Assembly: GCA_029207755.1 (NCBI GenBank)
Contig: JARCOQ010000016.1
Location: 8,046,501 to 8,110,500, forward strand
Origin: Chamaea fasciata
Taxonomy: Eukaryota; Chordata; Aves; Passeriformes; Sylviidae
DNA: 64,000 nucleotides
Direction: 5' to 3'
Shown here: in pieces, positions 13,741-26,900 of the stretch
How the letters are laid out: each line of letters starts with the position of its first letter
How positions within the stretch are numbered: position 1 is the first letter of the stretch
Program-made: the position numbers and the translations under genes
Notes under the pieces: model-generated
What the model saw: only the letters and a program-made list of their open reading frames with translations
Told to the model about the DNA's origin: nothing
Database searches by the model: none

Positions 13741-15029
13741 CTTTGGTGTGTAAGGAGCAGTAAAGGTGGTTGGTTGGATGTTCCTCTGCTTGACCTGTGT
13801 TCAGGGGTGTTTAGCAAAGCATTTGTGCAACTCCTGAGTGGCAATCCATGAAATAACACCACTCCTTCAGCTCCTCACATTCCCATCCTTATGGAAGGGG
13901 CTGAGTTGTGGTTGAATTTCTGGAAGGCTCCAAAATGCAAGGGATCCAGACTTCAAAATGCATCAGGAGTGCCAAGCCAAGCCAGGAAGGACATTCAAAG
14001 AGGGGAAATTGGACTGTGATGTGAACTTCTCAGTGACCTTGAGTAAACTGGCTCAGTGCTGCCCATCCTGCCCAGGTCAGCAGCTGAAATTTCCATTACT
14101 GAAAGTAGAAACTCAGGGGTCATTTCTGTTTCATTTCTCACTTTTTCCCAAACATGACATTGAATGAGAGGCATTAGGAGTTCCTCCTATAAATAGGATC
14201 ACCCCTGTCAAAGCTGGTTAAGTCATACCCAGTGTCAAGCCCATAAACAAGGTGCCTCTCATGCGCTGTCTGGAGGGTGCAGAGGGGGTAAAGGGAAGTT
14301 TGACAGCTCCCTGTTTGACCACTTTGCATGGGGATATCGCCGTTTGCAACAAACATAATCATCCCCAGCTCCCATCTGGAAGATTTTTGGAAGCCATGCA
14401 GAGGCAGAGTAGTTGAGGACCACTGCTCTCTGTTGTAGCAGAAGTGAACCCTCTCAACCTCACAGGTGCTGGGCCCTCCATGGCTGCCGTCATGGCAGGG
14501 GTTAAACACTCTGATTTCATCTCTTCCTTCAAGGCCTTTCCCCAGTTCTGCCCTAGAAGTCTGGGGTGACCTGGACACCCTGCACTTTCACTTGTCTCTG
14601 TTTCCCCTGGAGGAAGCTGCAGTTTCCTCCTCCTTTAGAGCTTCCCAGTTCTTCTTTAGCTCCACGAGAAGCAGCAGTTCCAGTGACATCCATGACAAAG
14701 CGGCTGTGCCACGTGGGAAGTCAGCTGGGGCATGGCAGTGAGGCCAGAGACACAAAGCAAAGAAGCATCTTTGAAACAAAAGAGTTGTAAGTGTCCCCCT
14801 GTGCCAGCTGCAGGGACATCTGGATGGAGCTGGCTTGGCAGAGCTGCAGGGTCACCAGGGTTGTGCTCCAGAGCAGAGCACCTCAGGACAGCAGGAGCTG
14901 ACGGAGGCACCTGAGGCTCCTTCGCTTTCCTCCTCCCACCCCGGGAGCTTCTTTCCACCTCTTCACCAAACTTTGTGTTGCTCTGAGACTGGGGGCTGCT
15001 CTGCTGAAGTGATGCAAGTGAATATGTCT

Positions 15030-15066
<37 letters not shown>

Positions 15067-17822
15067 ATTAGAAAAAAAAATAGATCATTTCTGTGGTCTC
15101 ATTTCCCCATAGATCCACAAGCAGTTGCATCAGTACAGCTGAGGGGGTGGCAAACTGAAGTGGGGGCAGAAAAGAACAAAAAACTTTCTAAGTCAGCTTT
15201 GAAAATGTTCAGTAACTGTATGGAGACCTCCAGCCTCTTGTCCCCTCCAGATGTGAAGAGCTGTCTGGTGCTCATGTGTGGAGACACAGCCAGGGAACAG
15301 AGATGATTTGTCTGAGGCTGAACTGAGAGCAGCTTAGCAGGGGAGGAATCGCTACTTGTTCTGAGATAGGCTAATTATATTCTGTGTCCTTGGAAGCCAA
15401 CCCTTTCCTACTCTGCTTGCATAATAGAGATCCTATAGCTTTGTACAGAAGCACCAGGGTTCCCTCCCATCTCCGCTGCACACAGCAGCCTGTCCCACTG
15501 CCAGTCTCCACCCCAGAAGGATCTGGATGTCAGTCCTGCATTCCCCGGAGGGCTGCTGAAGCACTTTGGATTCCTGGGAGATGGAAACCCTTCTAAAAAC
15601 GCAGGGTAGAGTTACTCTAATTCCTTGCTGTTGGGGATCAAGCTGAAGCCTGCTGCTTAATGGGGGATAAGTGGATGTAATGCAGTCAGTCAATAACTTT
15701 ATGCACACACGCAGAGCCCTTTGGATTACTGATTTCCAAAAGGCAGAGTCTCCCTCACAAACCCTGCACCACACTGAGTCAGCCCTGAGCCTTTTGACTT
15801 TGTATTTCCTTCTTCACCTGCGCTTTTATTCTTCCTCCCCTTATTCATTTTTTCCCCCCACTTATTCATTTTCACGCTTCCCCCCCCCCCCACCCCAAGA
15901 AGTTTTCAGCTTGTCAAACGACTCTCCCTCTCCCTGTCTCTTTTCTCTTTGCCTTTTGCAGTGGGAGGAAAGATAACAATAAAAGGAGCAGTTTTCAAAT
16001 AAGAAGCCCCACGTGTTACCTGGGAACTGTCTCTCAGCATCCAAATACCTGCTGGGGCAGAGAGCGATGAGTCCCCGCTGCTGTTTTGTACCCACCAGAC
16101 ACTGTTTGTATTTTGTCACATGTTCCTGTCAGGTCTGTCACTTGGTACAAGCAGGACTGACTGGGCCCTTGTAAAGTAGGATTTCCCTTTACACCTCCCT
16201 GCTAAGCTCTCCTCACTCCTTCCCTTCCTCCTCACAGGGAAAATTGCTGTTCCAGCTGCTGCCGTGGTAGTTCCCAGGCTGGAGGAATGGATTTGGGAGT
16301 GTTTGTGCCTTTTGCCTCATTACTCCAAAATTCTACTCATCTTTGGGAGCCCTTTAGTCCTGGCTTATGTCTCTGTGGGGAGGGAAGGCTGAGATAAAGG
16401 AGTCACTGAACTTCTCTCAGTCCTCCGTCCCTGCTCAGCTTCAAGCTGAGCCCTTCACAAGTCCAGCACTTTTTATGGCCTTATGGAACTGCTCCTAAAA
16501 GGAGAAAATTGCAGGAGAAGGAGCTCCAGACCAAGGAATTCCTGTAAGACTGAAGGACCTGAAATGGCTCCCTTGGGCCCCCCAGATGGGGAAGTGCAGG
16601 AGGGAATGGCCCGCGCTGCTGCACTTATCCCAGGCCTCTCTGTTCCTCCCCAGGCTCCTGGCTAAAAGGCTCATCTGACTTTTATAGGGCTGGAGAGACA
16701 CAGCAAACAAAGCCTGAGGGTTTAGTCAGCGCCGGCGGGTACAGCACGTGCCTTTTCCTTCTCTCCCCTCCTTTTTTCCTGCTGACAGCTTTCCCCAACA
16801 CATGTGGCATCTGCTCAGCTCGGGAGCCTCTCCTCAGGAATGAGCCTCAGGACTGGGGCAGGAGAGCATTTCTTACCATCCCCAGTGGAGGCTGCTTTGT
16901 CTTTCACCTCCAGGACTTCTCAATACCTCCTGGGCTCTGAGGAGGCTGAGAGAGGCAGGGAAAGAAGGGCAGGGGGGCTGGAAGAGTCTTGGAACATGAA
17001 GGTGCTCTCTTGGATGGAGAAGTGACTGAGGCATGAGCCCAAAGGCTTACAGGCAGAAGGACATGACACTTTTCCTCCCTGCTGTTTCCTGGAGATCTGA
17101 CTTATAGCCTGTTCCTTCCACACCACCACCACTGCTGGGGCTCAGAGGAATTCACAGACCTCCACTTGTGGTCCCCACACCCTCAGAGTCCCCTGAGCAG
17201 AGGGTCTGCTGAAGAGCTGCAGCAGAAAAGCTCCTTTCCCTACACACTGCTGGGTTTTGTTGACTGTAACAAACCTCTCCCTATACTGCTGGGACTGTGC
17301 TCTGGGGCTGGGAATGAAACATTGCTCATCCTGCTCCTCCGTTCCTTACAGGAGTTTTGGGAATCTTTATAAATAAGCCAAGAACATGAGAAAGAGAAAT
17401 TCCTCCCGTTCCAGGCCCTGCCTGACACTGCACAGATCCTTTGTTCTTGGCTTCTTTCTCCCTCCCAAGGCCTCAGAGAAGTTCTTCCAACAGCACAGGC
17501 CCCCTGCTCAGCCTCTTCCACTAATTAGCAGCTATCCATTAACTGACCAGGAATAATTCCATCAATTAGCCCATCTCCTGAGCATCTCTTTCCCCAGGTG
17601 CTGGAAATGCCACTTAAGCACCAACAGGAAATGAGCATTCAAGAGCTATAAAAATATAGAGATGTTTGTATAGGACCTCTTTGTTCTTCATAGCTTTGTG
17701 GTAAACTTGGTTTCAGCTGGTCCACAGAGAGCTCAGGATCAGCATCTATCCAGCTTATTCCTTGGGGTCCTGCATTCTAGGCTCCCAAAGTGGAATCAGA
17801 CTTTTCTGACATCCATTTTCTC

Positions 17823-17824
<2 letters not shown>
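13741..17824. other. non-coding flank, no supported gene
   Basis: Apart from the A31 run at 15.0 kb and a C-rich run near 15880-15892, I see only ordinary non-coding sequence. Open frames are short and lack domain features. Confidence 0.45.
15034..15064. repeat. poly-A run (A31)
   Basis: 31 consecutive A, followed by GAATTAG and a further A9. No poly(A) signal or retrocopy body is recognisable just upstream, so I do not call it a processed-pseudogene tail. Confidence 0.95.

Positions 17825-17858
<34 letters not shown>
17825..17858. repeat. poly-T run (T34)
   Basis: 34 consecutive T, followed by GAGGGTTTTTG. No retroelement body is recognised on either side. Confidence 0.95.
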
Positions 17859-17863
<5 letters not shown>

Positions 17864-18284
17864 TTTTTGTGAGGATGCCCAAAAGGCTTTGAAGCCGCTC
17901 ATGGTATCCTGTGATCAGACCAGGCATGATGGATACAGGATGGTAAGAAATAGGCTGCATGTGCTGCAAAGGAGACTGTTCAATAAAATAAGTATCTTCA
18001 AAGGAGAAGGGAAGTAGCAGGAACGAGTAGAAGAAAGGATGTTTGCAACCCTTGAAGGGGAATCTGGAGAAAGAGAAATCCTTTTTAAGGTGTAAAATGG
18101 TGTCAGTAGGAACATAGTACTGTTACTCCTTTGAAGAGAGCAGTTAGCTGAAAATGGAAGGATGTGCAGGTTATCCCAAGTACAGCAGAAAGTGGTGATG
18201 GAACAGGGGGAGGCTCCTTTGAAGTTTTCTGATCCTACAAAAGAAGGATGCACTCCTGCCCACCTGAATCCAGCAGAAATCAAG

Positions 18285-18385
18285 CACAGAATCCTAGAAT
18301 GGCTTGGTTGGAAGTGACCTTATAGCTCATCTGGTTCTAACCCCTGCCATGAACAGAGACACCTTTCCACTAGACCAGGTTGCAG
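18285..18385 (-). mobile_element. short CR1 LINE 3'-end fragment
   Basis: The plus strand reads CACAGAATCCTAGAATGGCT, TTGGAAGTGACCTTATAGCT and CCACTAGACCAGGTTGC: the terminal about 100 bases of an avian CR1 in antisense. It is severely 5'-truncated. Confidence 0.88.
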
Positions 18386-19899
18386 GGAATGTGATCATGC
18401 TCTGCCCCATCTCTTATCTGGGCTGTGTTCTCAGAGCCCTGCCCAGCTGAGCCTCGCTGCAGGGGAAAAGATAGAAAATTGAAAATTAGGGATACCCAAA
18501 CCTAGCCTAACGTGGAGGAGAGTGAAGGGAAAAGGATGTGATATTCTACTGACATCTACTTTTTTGCTGTGGTACCAGGGACTGAAGGCTGGAGGGTTCA
18601 GGCTGTGCAGCACCAAGTGGTCTGAGGGGAGCTGCTTCCATCAGCCAGGAAAAGGGTGTGAGCTGATGCAGAGCTTTTAGTGCCCAGATACCTTTTGAAA
18701 GCTTCTCTGCCCTTTCCCTCTGAGTTATTTCCTCATTCCCTGAGGGAACTGCTAAAGAGAGACCCGAAATCTGGTGAGGGAGCTGCTGGCTCAGTGATGC
18801 CACGCTCGGTTCTGCTCAGGTAGCACAGTGGCTGCAAATTAATTACTGTTAACGATGCCACCTTCCTGCAGAGAACAGCAATTTCTGCAGCGGGCACAAG
18901 GCTTGGTTCTGTCGAGTGCCCAGCCTGCAAGGAGGCCTTCTGGCATCCCTGCACTGCCCATGAGCCCATCTGTTCCCAGTGGGAGCCACAGGGCCATCAG
19001 GCAGTGCCGGATGGAAGCTTGTTTTGACTCATGGGTCAGAGAAGTCTATCGTTCCCAGTCGCTTCTATAATTGACACAGTGAAAGAAGCCACATCTTCCT
19101 GCCTGATTCTGACCAGGTCTGTAATTGAATTCGGCTCAACATCTCCGCTTCAGCCCCCCAGGGACCTGTCAATTAATGATGGATTTTTTTTTTCTCGCCT
19201 TGGGAATTTCTCTTTGCTCCCATTCTTTTTAGTTAATAGGATCTAGGGCTAAACCCAGTAGTAGTAAATCTCCCACCCCACATTTCCTACCTTTCCCAAA
19301 GGTGGCTCAAGAAGAAAAGGGCTTGGGCATGAAAAGAGAGATGGGTGAACTTCAGGGACTGAAAACATGTGCAGCTTTCCTGTCTTTTGTTCATTCATCC
19401 TTCCTCTCGCTCCTCTCAGGTCTTTTGTTTCTCCTTGCCAAAACTGCTTGCGCACACTTCACTCAGGATCTCATGAGACTGTTTTAGAAACTGCAAAGCT
19501 GAATTGGATCCTTCTTTTTCCTCCCTTGGAGCACAATGTCTGTTTAACCTTTCTCCCTTGGCATCTGTCTCTCCCAGCAACCTATTAGCAACTCATGGTT
19601 GCAGAGGAATCCCAGTGCTGACCGGGTTTTAAATGGGGGTTGCTGGGGCGTGGGCAGGAGTGTGTGATATGCTGTAGGGTCCAATTTCAGGCTGGCTGCA
19701 GGAGGCAGTTATTCCACGGATCTGCCTTAGCCTTGTCTCCCCGAGCCCTGCCAAGGCGAAGAGGTTTTTCATTGCTCTTAGAAAGGCGAATTTGATTTGC
19801 ATGTCAAAGAGTGAGAAAGGACAGGGGTCCTCAGTTCTCCGGCTTCTTTACCCTCTCCTAGTCCCTCTCCCTCTCCCCACACCCCTTCCCCAGCCTTCC

Positions 19900-19951
19900 T
19901 TTTGGCATTCCTAATGCGTGATCGCCGCACTAACGCGCCCAGCCGCCACGG

Positions 19952-19985
<34 letters not shown>

Positions 19986-20160
19986 TCTTGGGGTTCCCGG
20001 AGCTGTTGGATCCTGTTGAACATCCCCGTTAAACTTCGCCCTTGCTGCTGCGTGCGGGAGCTGCCCACGCAGACCAAAGTTCGGTCCCCAGCCCACCGGT
20101 TCTCCCCCACAGGCGCTGACGTACGAGGCTCTGCAGGAGGCGGCGAGGGAGGGAGGGTGT
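19900..20160. promoter_or_regulatory. orphan CpG-rich island with GA repeat
   Basis: About 250 bases with dense CpG (GTGATCGCCGCACTAACGCG and onward), holding a (GA)14 tract at 19952-19979 and a CRE-like TGACGTAC near 20117. An octamer ATTTGCAT lies about 100 bases before it, near 19795. No coding exon is adjacent. It could be a promoter of an unannotated RNA or an enhancer; the sequence alone cannot decide. Confidence 0.3.
19952..19979. repeat. (GA)14 dinucleotide microsatellite
   Basis: A perfect GA repeat inside the CpG-rich patch, ending at GACAGAGATC. Confidence 0.95.
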
Positions 20161-20835
20161 TTGGGAGAACGTGTCTCTGCAACACTGACTGTTTGGTGAA
20201 TGTGCACAGACAAGTGGGGTTGGCGGGGGACCAGGTGAGAGCAGTGTCCCCCCCGCAACTCTCAGGGAAAGCCCACTGGCCCTGCTCCTCGTCCTCACCG
20301 GCTGGTGATGCGTGGGAGGAAGGAGTGGAGGGGGAAATCCCTCCCTGACCCTCCCCTTGGGTGCCCCTCTTGTGCCACTTTCTCCTCTGTAGGAAGGGAT
20401 GAAGTGGGCCAGGCTTTACAGGAGATCTGGATCTGGTAGGCTTGAGGCCTTCCTGAAGAAGGCAAAGAGCTTTTTCCTCTCCTTCCCATCACTCTGCGAT
20501 TCTTTCCTAGTTTCCAAAAGCTTTTCTGGTTTCTTGTTGGGCTTGTTTCTTTTTGTTCTTTGATGTTTTTTCTTCACGTGTGGGTCAGATCACACTTCTC
20601 TGGGGGGATCCACATTCACTGCCTGGATCTTCTGGGGCGAGAGAATGAGGAAAATTCTCACACACAGCTGGGAAGGGTGTTTGAACCTCAGGATGTTGCT
20701 TCCAGCCACCTGCTCCTGAGACCATCAGGACAGTACCTTCACCTGATGCTGAGGCTGAGTTCTTCTACACCCAGAACTCCCAGGACAATGGAGCTCTGCA
20801 GAAATACCAGTGCCTGCCATGACTGGTCAGAGGAA

Positions 20836-20955
20836 CAGAATCACAGAGTGGTTTGGGTTAGAAGGGACTTTAAAGCTCATCTCATTCCAACCCCGTGCTG
20901 TGGGCAGGGACACCTTCCACCAGACCAGTTGCTCCAAGCCCCATCTAATACCCTC
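20836..20955 (-). mobile_element. short CR1 LINE 3'-end fragment
   Basis: The plus strand shows CAGAATCACAGAGTGGTTTG, TTAGAAGGGACTTTAAAGCT, GGGCAGGGACACCTTCCACC and TTGCTCCAAGCCCCATCTAA. These are near-consensus antisense CR1 3' blocks. It is truncated after about 120 bases. Confidence 0.92.
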
Positions 20956-23900
20956 CTCTCTGTATGCCGAGACCCTCCTTTAGCTGAAAACAACAGTCCT
21001 GCGTGCAGGGACAGTCATTCCACCATGTGCTTGTGTCCTGCCTCCACCAGCTGTGAGGAGGAGGAGTTCATTGTTGTTAGGGTGTGCTGAGACATCACCG
21101 GGATCACTGGCTTAGGGACATTTAAGCCTTTGTTTTCTATTCACACTGTCTCACTTTCCCAGGCCTGGCAGAGAGCAGGGAAGAGTCATCTGCAGTGGGA
21201 GCAGGGCTGTCATCCTGCTCGTGTACAGGGCTGTTCTCACGCCCCATTTCCTTTGTGGACAGAAAGAAGAGTTATCAGGAGCCTGCACCTGCTTCCAGCT
21301 GAGGAGAGGAAACACTTCTGGAGGGAGCAGAGGATGGTGGTGGTATCTCAGGAATCCAGGAGGGATCAGGGCTCTGTTGGGCTCAGCACAGTAGAGGTTG
21401 ATACTGTGAGCTTGTGGTCAGGGTGGTTGGAAAAATCATTGCCGTGTGCAGGAGAGGACTCGGAATTAAAGTCATCACCCTGATGGTTTGTAACACTGAG
21501 CTGCTGGAGTGAGTGAGAGCTGCCCCAGGCCACAGAGGACACGTTCCCCAGCCCACGGGTCAGTGAGGGCTGTACCTTCCCTCCTTGCTCTCCCTGTGCC
21601 TAGCTGTTCACAGGTGAGGAGCGCCTCAGCCGGTGCTTGGCTGCCCCATTGTCCTCCTGGCTGCCTTTGGGCATGGCTGGGGCTCTCTGCTCCATCCTAC
21701 AGCAGTGCTTTAGTCCTGGGGACACACAGTTCTGTCCTGGCTGTGTCCCAAAGACCCTGGAGAGCCAAAGATGTCCAGGCAGCTAAGCTGCATGGCCTGA
21801 GGGAAGGCAGGGCAAATACATCCGAGTTAAGGAGTGATCATGTTAATGTGGTGCATTAATGAGGAAATTGGAATAAAGGACTTCATCAGAGATGTAAAGT
21901 GAATTGGTGGCAGGCTGGAAGTCTCCTAATGAGTGCTCTCCCCTGAGTTTTCTACCCTTTTGTGAAGCCAGGACAAGCTGTTTTGAAACAGTACATTAAC
22001 TCGAGGCACTAAGAGTCTTCCATTAGGTGGAAGGGGAGGAAGGAGCCAGGAGATGGAGGGAAGCACTAGAGACAGCAATGCTGAGAGATGCAGCTCAGAG
22101 CTCATCTGGGATCTGAACTCCCCTTTGGGCAGGACCAAGAGCCTGGACACCCCAGCACAACAAGATGTTGACTCAGTTCTGGACACAAGCCCAGCCCTTC
22201 CCTAACACCAGTGTGCCCTTGGAGGCACCTTCCCACACAAGGAGCTGGGCAATAGCACCACCAGATTCCCTCCAGCACAGGGCACCCAGCAGCTCCACTT
22301 ACCTTGGTGTAATAAGGTTAAATCACTGCCTCATTAGAGCCCTCAAATTAAGTCCCCACCTTGGTGGATCGATAGCATTTTCCATGATGCACTTGTGACA
22401 CCAAGCCCGGCAGATGGATTGATGCTGGGAGCCTGGAGCGCTGCAGGGGAGCAGAGGCAGACCCAGAGCTGGGCAGGGTTTTATTGTCAGGGGGGAAAAA
22501 GGGCAAATTTCCATGGAGAGCAGCAGCTGATGGCAGGGGCAGGAGGTGTGGGGCACAAGGACAGTGTCCATGTCTCCTGGCACCTCATGGGGCTTGGTGC
22601 TGGTTCCCAGTTTAGACTTTCAGGGCTCTTACAAGGAAAAGGTTCTTGTCTGGGAGAAGCCTGTGGCAGAAATGTCTCCTCCAGGTGTGTCTGCACTGGG
22701 GTTTTGTGCCCAGTGCCATGCTGACCCCTCTGCACAGGGGGACAGCCTTCCCACCCCAGCAGCCACATCACACCAGCTCCCTGTCCCATTGTTCCCAGGA
22801 ACTGCCACCATGTCCTGAGTGGAATGGGACTTCCAGCTGCCTTCAGCCTTCTGGAAAGATCTTAGTGGTCCCAGTGGCTCAGCTGGGGACTGGATCCAAG
22901 AGAGGAGTCCCCGGGGCTGAGTGTGAGGTGAGTTGGGGCAGTTTGGTATCACAGGTGCCAGATCACTTTCCTCTGAGCTGCAGCCAGGCCAGGAAAATCT
23001 GTGGCCAAAGTGAATCCTGGCAGTCCCAAATCCCAGCTCTGGGAATGTTTGTACTTCTGCCAGCTCCCCACGCATGGAGGCTTAGAGGGGACCTCTCTGA
23101 TGAGGACCGGAGACCACCCACCTCATCCCAGCCACCTGCCCCACTCCAGGTGCCAGGGTTAAGGTCATCTCTTCATCTCTCGTCCCCATCTGCCTCACCC
23201 AGAGCCTTTCCCACCTCCCTCGGCCCCCCTTGCCCCTCAGGACCACTAAGCCCACGATCCTCCAGTGCTGGGTGCTTGTTCAGCTGGCTGGAGGAGCAGG
23301 CAGGGCAGCTGGTGGGTGGTCAGAGCAGGGGCTTCAACCCCTTCTTCCTGCTGCTGCAGCTGGACACCACAGGGCTGGGTGCTGGAGAGGGGAATGGGAC
23401 CGGTCTGCTCCATGAACTGGGTGAATTTAACCCTTCCAGGCCAAGCCTGGCTCTCTTGAATAGCTCTCTGCAAAACCAGCCTTTCCCAGCCCCCTCCCTG
23501 GGAACAGAGGAGCAATCATAGCCCTAAAACCATTCCTCACCCTCCAAACCCAAACACCTCCTGCCTGCAGGGTGCCCACATTGCTGCCAAACCAGAACTC
23601 CTGGGTGCTGCCCGTATTTCCTTTCTAAGTCTGTCACAGCACAATTTATTTGATATATTTGGCATTAAATAAATGGGATTCCTCCTGTTAATCCCTCTGC
23701 AGACATGCCCAGAGGTGCAGGGTTCCAGGCAGAGGCTGCTGCCCACCCCAAGGAGTGGGTGCCTCAGAATAAAACACAAACGGAACAGGAGGAGGGCAAA
23801 GCTGATAAAAATGCCCAGAGCAGCTGTGGCAATGTGGGCAATGTGGTGACACCACAATTGGCCGTCACTTATTTTAAGGCTTAGCATCTCTGGTTTGTTT

Positions 23901-26900
23901 AAGAAACCTTGTTTTTCTGTCCTGAGAGCCCTCTTAGGAGCTGAGGCGTTTGTGCAGCCCAAAAGTCCCTGTCCTGCTTCCAGCAGGGATGCAGGAGGAA
24001 GTCCAGGGAGCAGGACAGACCCCTTGTGAGGAATGGGAGCGGATGGCATTTGGGCTAAAAAGGTCTGATTTAAAGGTGAGAGGAAGGAAGAGACTTCCTG
24101 TGCCTCTGGCTCATACAGGGAGCAGTTTATGAGTTGATCCCCACTCTTGGAATCTCATCCCTGGCCTGGAGAGCAGGGAGAGGAGAGGGCACACAGCTCG
24201 TGTGGGTGCTGCCAGGACAGTGGGGCTGGCTCTGTGCAGGCAGAGAGCTGAGCTCTTTGTTCATCCCTGCTAGGAAGCAAGAGAAAAACACTCCTGCCGA
24301 GTGCATCCAGAAATAACCCAGGCCTCCAGCAGCCAAAAAGCTTCCAAGGGGGAATTTTAAAGTGCTGGGAATTTGGCCTCTCAGCCTGCTTGGGGCTCCT
24401 CTGCTGTTACAATGTCCCAGGCAGGGAAAGGCAGACCCTGAACACAGCCCTGCTCCTGAGGTCCAGGAACCCTCATCTCAACAGGGAAGAGGGAACAGTT
24501 CACTCCTAGGTCACCCCAAGGTCCTCTCAAGGTCCTCTTTTCACCCCAGTCTCTCCCAGCAGCACCATCACAGCTCCTGCCTTGAAAAGGCACTGGTGGG
24601 GTGTGCTTCAGGGGTCATGGTGCCCCAAAATACCTCAAGAGCCCCTCACTTTGCTGTATCCCTGAAATGAGGCCTCCTTGCAGGGACGGCCCTGTTGCTG
24701 GTGTGGCCAGGATTTGGGAATCGGGAAGGGGAATGTAATAAGGACGAGAGGTTCCATTGCCTGCAGAAGGGAGGAGCTGGGGGCATTTTAAAACAGGCCT
24801 TCCCTGTCTCTGGAAAGGACAGCAGATTCCTGCACTATCCATATGGGATTTGAGTCACACCGTGAAGAGAACGGTCCCTCCCGTGACACATGTCAGAGGC
24901 TGCGGGGAAGATAACGTTGCTTCATTGCTCTGGCCCCACTGTTTGTTCACCCACAGGGATCTCCTGGCCAGCTTTTTCCATGTGTCAGCATCTCCTCAGC
25001 ACCCCAGGGCAAGGGCATCGTGTGGCAGATGCTCCATGGAGGGACAGACACCTTGTGACGCAGCAGCAGCTCTGCTCCAGCTCCTGGGGCGGCTCAGGGC
25101 TGCTCCATCCCTTCACCTTGGGGCTGTAACCCAGCAAATCGCTCAGCTCCCGGCGTCCACAGGCAGGATGCAACTCCTGCAAGCCTCCCGTGCCCCTGAT
25201 GTGATCCTGCATGACCTGAAGTGCCCTTCTGGGGCAGGACACCCTCAGGGGATGGCCCGACAGGTCTGGGCATGTGCAGGAGGCCGCTGAAGATGCATCG
25301 TCGGCTTTGCAGGGCAGATCCCGAGATGGATGCAGGATCATCTGTTTATTTTAAGTTTTACAGGGGGCATTTACCCATGCCAGAAGTTGGAGAAGAGAGG
25401 GCCCGGGTACCATCTGCCCAGGGGACTGGTGAATCATCCTATTTTCCAGTTAACAGCACTTGTTTGCTTTGGGAGATCTCCAAGTTAAGGGGGAAGAAAA
25501 AAAGAAAACCCAGCCCATGGATCTTTTCCCACACAATAAGAAAAATGCCTTGTTTTCTTTTTTTTTTCCTTTTCTTTTTTTTTTTTTCAAAAGCCAGTGT
25601 AAACTCTGCTTTTACTTAGCAGTGGGCTGGATAAAAATAGACAGTGAAGTCATGACGCCTTCGGAAGAACCAGGTATGGCCTGGAGAAGAGGGGGTGAGA
25701 GGAGACAGGCTTTGGGGACAGGGACAAAACCCAGCACGATGCAGGCAGGCAGGGACTGTCCCCAGAGAGCTGCTGGTTACCCCAGAGACTTGTGATTTCC
25801 CTGGCATGTTGCTGGGAGGGGCAGGAGCCTCTTCGGTGGATGCTGCAGAGTTGGAGGTGCCGCAGATGCGGCTGTAGCCCAGAGAACACCAGGAGATCAT
25901 CTCTGTGCAAAACCCAGGCATTTGGAGCTGGAGGCACTCTGGGAAGCAAGGGGAAGCAGCAGGGAATGGAAGCCAAGGGGTTGTGCTCCTGCTTTCTCCA
26001 AGACCATATTGCTGCTGCCTTCTCTTTTAGTTTTCTGCTCAGATCTGTCTGTTCCTCCTGTTTGATCACTTTGCCAGGCTGAGAGCACGCTGGGCTCCTT
26101 GGAAGGAGTGTGCCTGGGAGAGACTTTGATGTCTCCTGCTCAGGGCAGGGGCCCTGGAAGCCACTTGGGCACCTGGAGCATGAGGAGATGCAGCTGGTGC
26201 CCGTATTTTGGTTCTCCTGGTGGAGTCTCCTGGGGCAAAACCTTCCTGGGGCTGCTCATGCAGAGCTGGAGCACATCCTGAACTCAGCGAGGCTCAGGGC
26301 TGGGCTGGCTGCAAATAAAGATCCTCTGGGACAGAGTATCTGGTATTTCTGCACCACAGGACAAATCAAGGATGTGAGGGCAACTTTGCAGCCACACAAA
26401 TAGATGTGAAAGCCCAGGACATACCACAGAGTTGTTGAGCCCCTCTGTAAGTTTGCTTTGTCTCAGGTGAGTGTTGAAGAAGACCCCAAATCACTGATGT
26501 GGTGTCCCCTCTGTCACTACACAGCTCCAGTGCTCTCCTGCCAAAGCCACTGCCCCAGCTTTGGACCTTTCCAAGCAAGCACCTGCTCAAGTCACGACTG
26601 AAATGAGTTTGGCTGGCCTCAGCACGCCCTTCCACAGGTATTTCTGCACATGCTTGGAAGCACCGTGGAAGCTGCAAGGAGATGCCAATTTTACATAACA
26701 AAAGGCTGCTGCCCAGCAGGAACACCAGGCCCTGCCAGGACCAGGGAAGCTGGAGCTTCAGGCTTTATATTTTCAGGATGTAATGTGAGGGAGGGATTTT
26801 TTGCCCTTCTTCTTAAACAAATTAAAACTTTCAAGGAAAAAAAAAATTCCTGTGGAAAGTTTAGCCTCGCCCCACAAGGAAGGAACCTTCTATCAACAAG

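Noticed and set aside
15034..15064. A31 run as the tail of a processed pseudogene
   Set aside because: No upstream poly(A) signal, target-site duplication or recognisable retrocopied coding sequence.
22646..23521. 291-codon plus-strand open frame
   Set aside because: Pro/Ser-rich, no domain, no signal or membrane pattern, no splice or promoter support.
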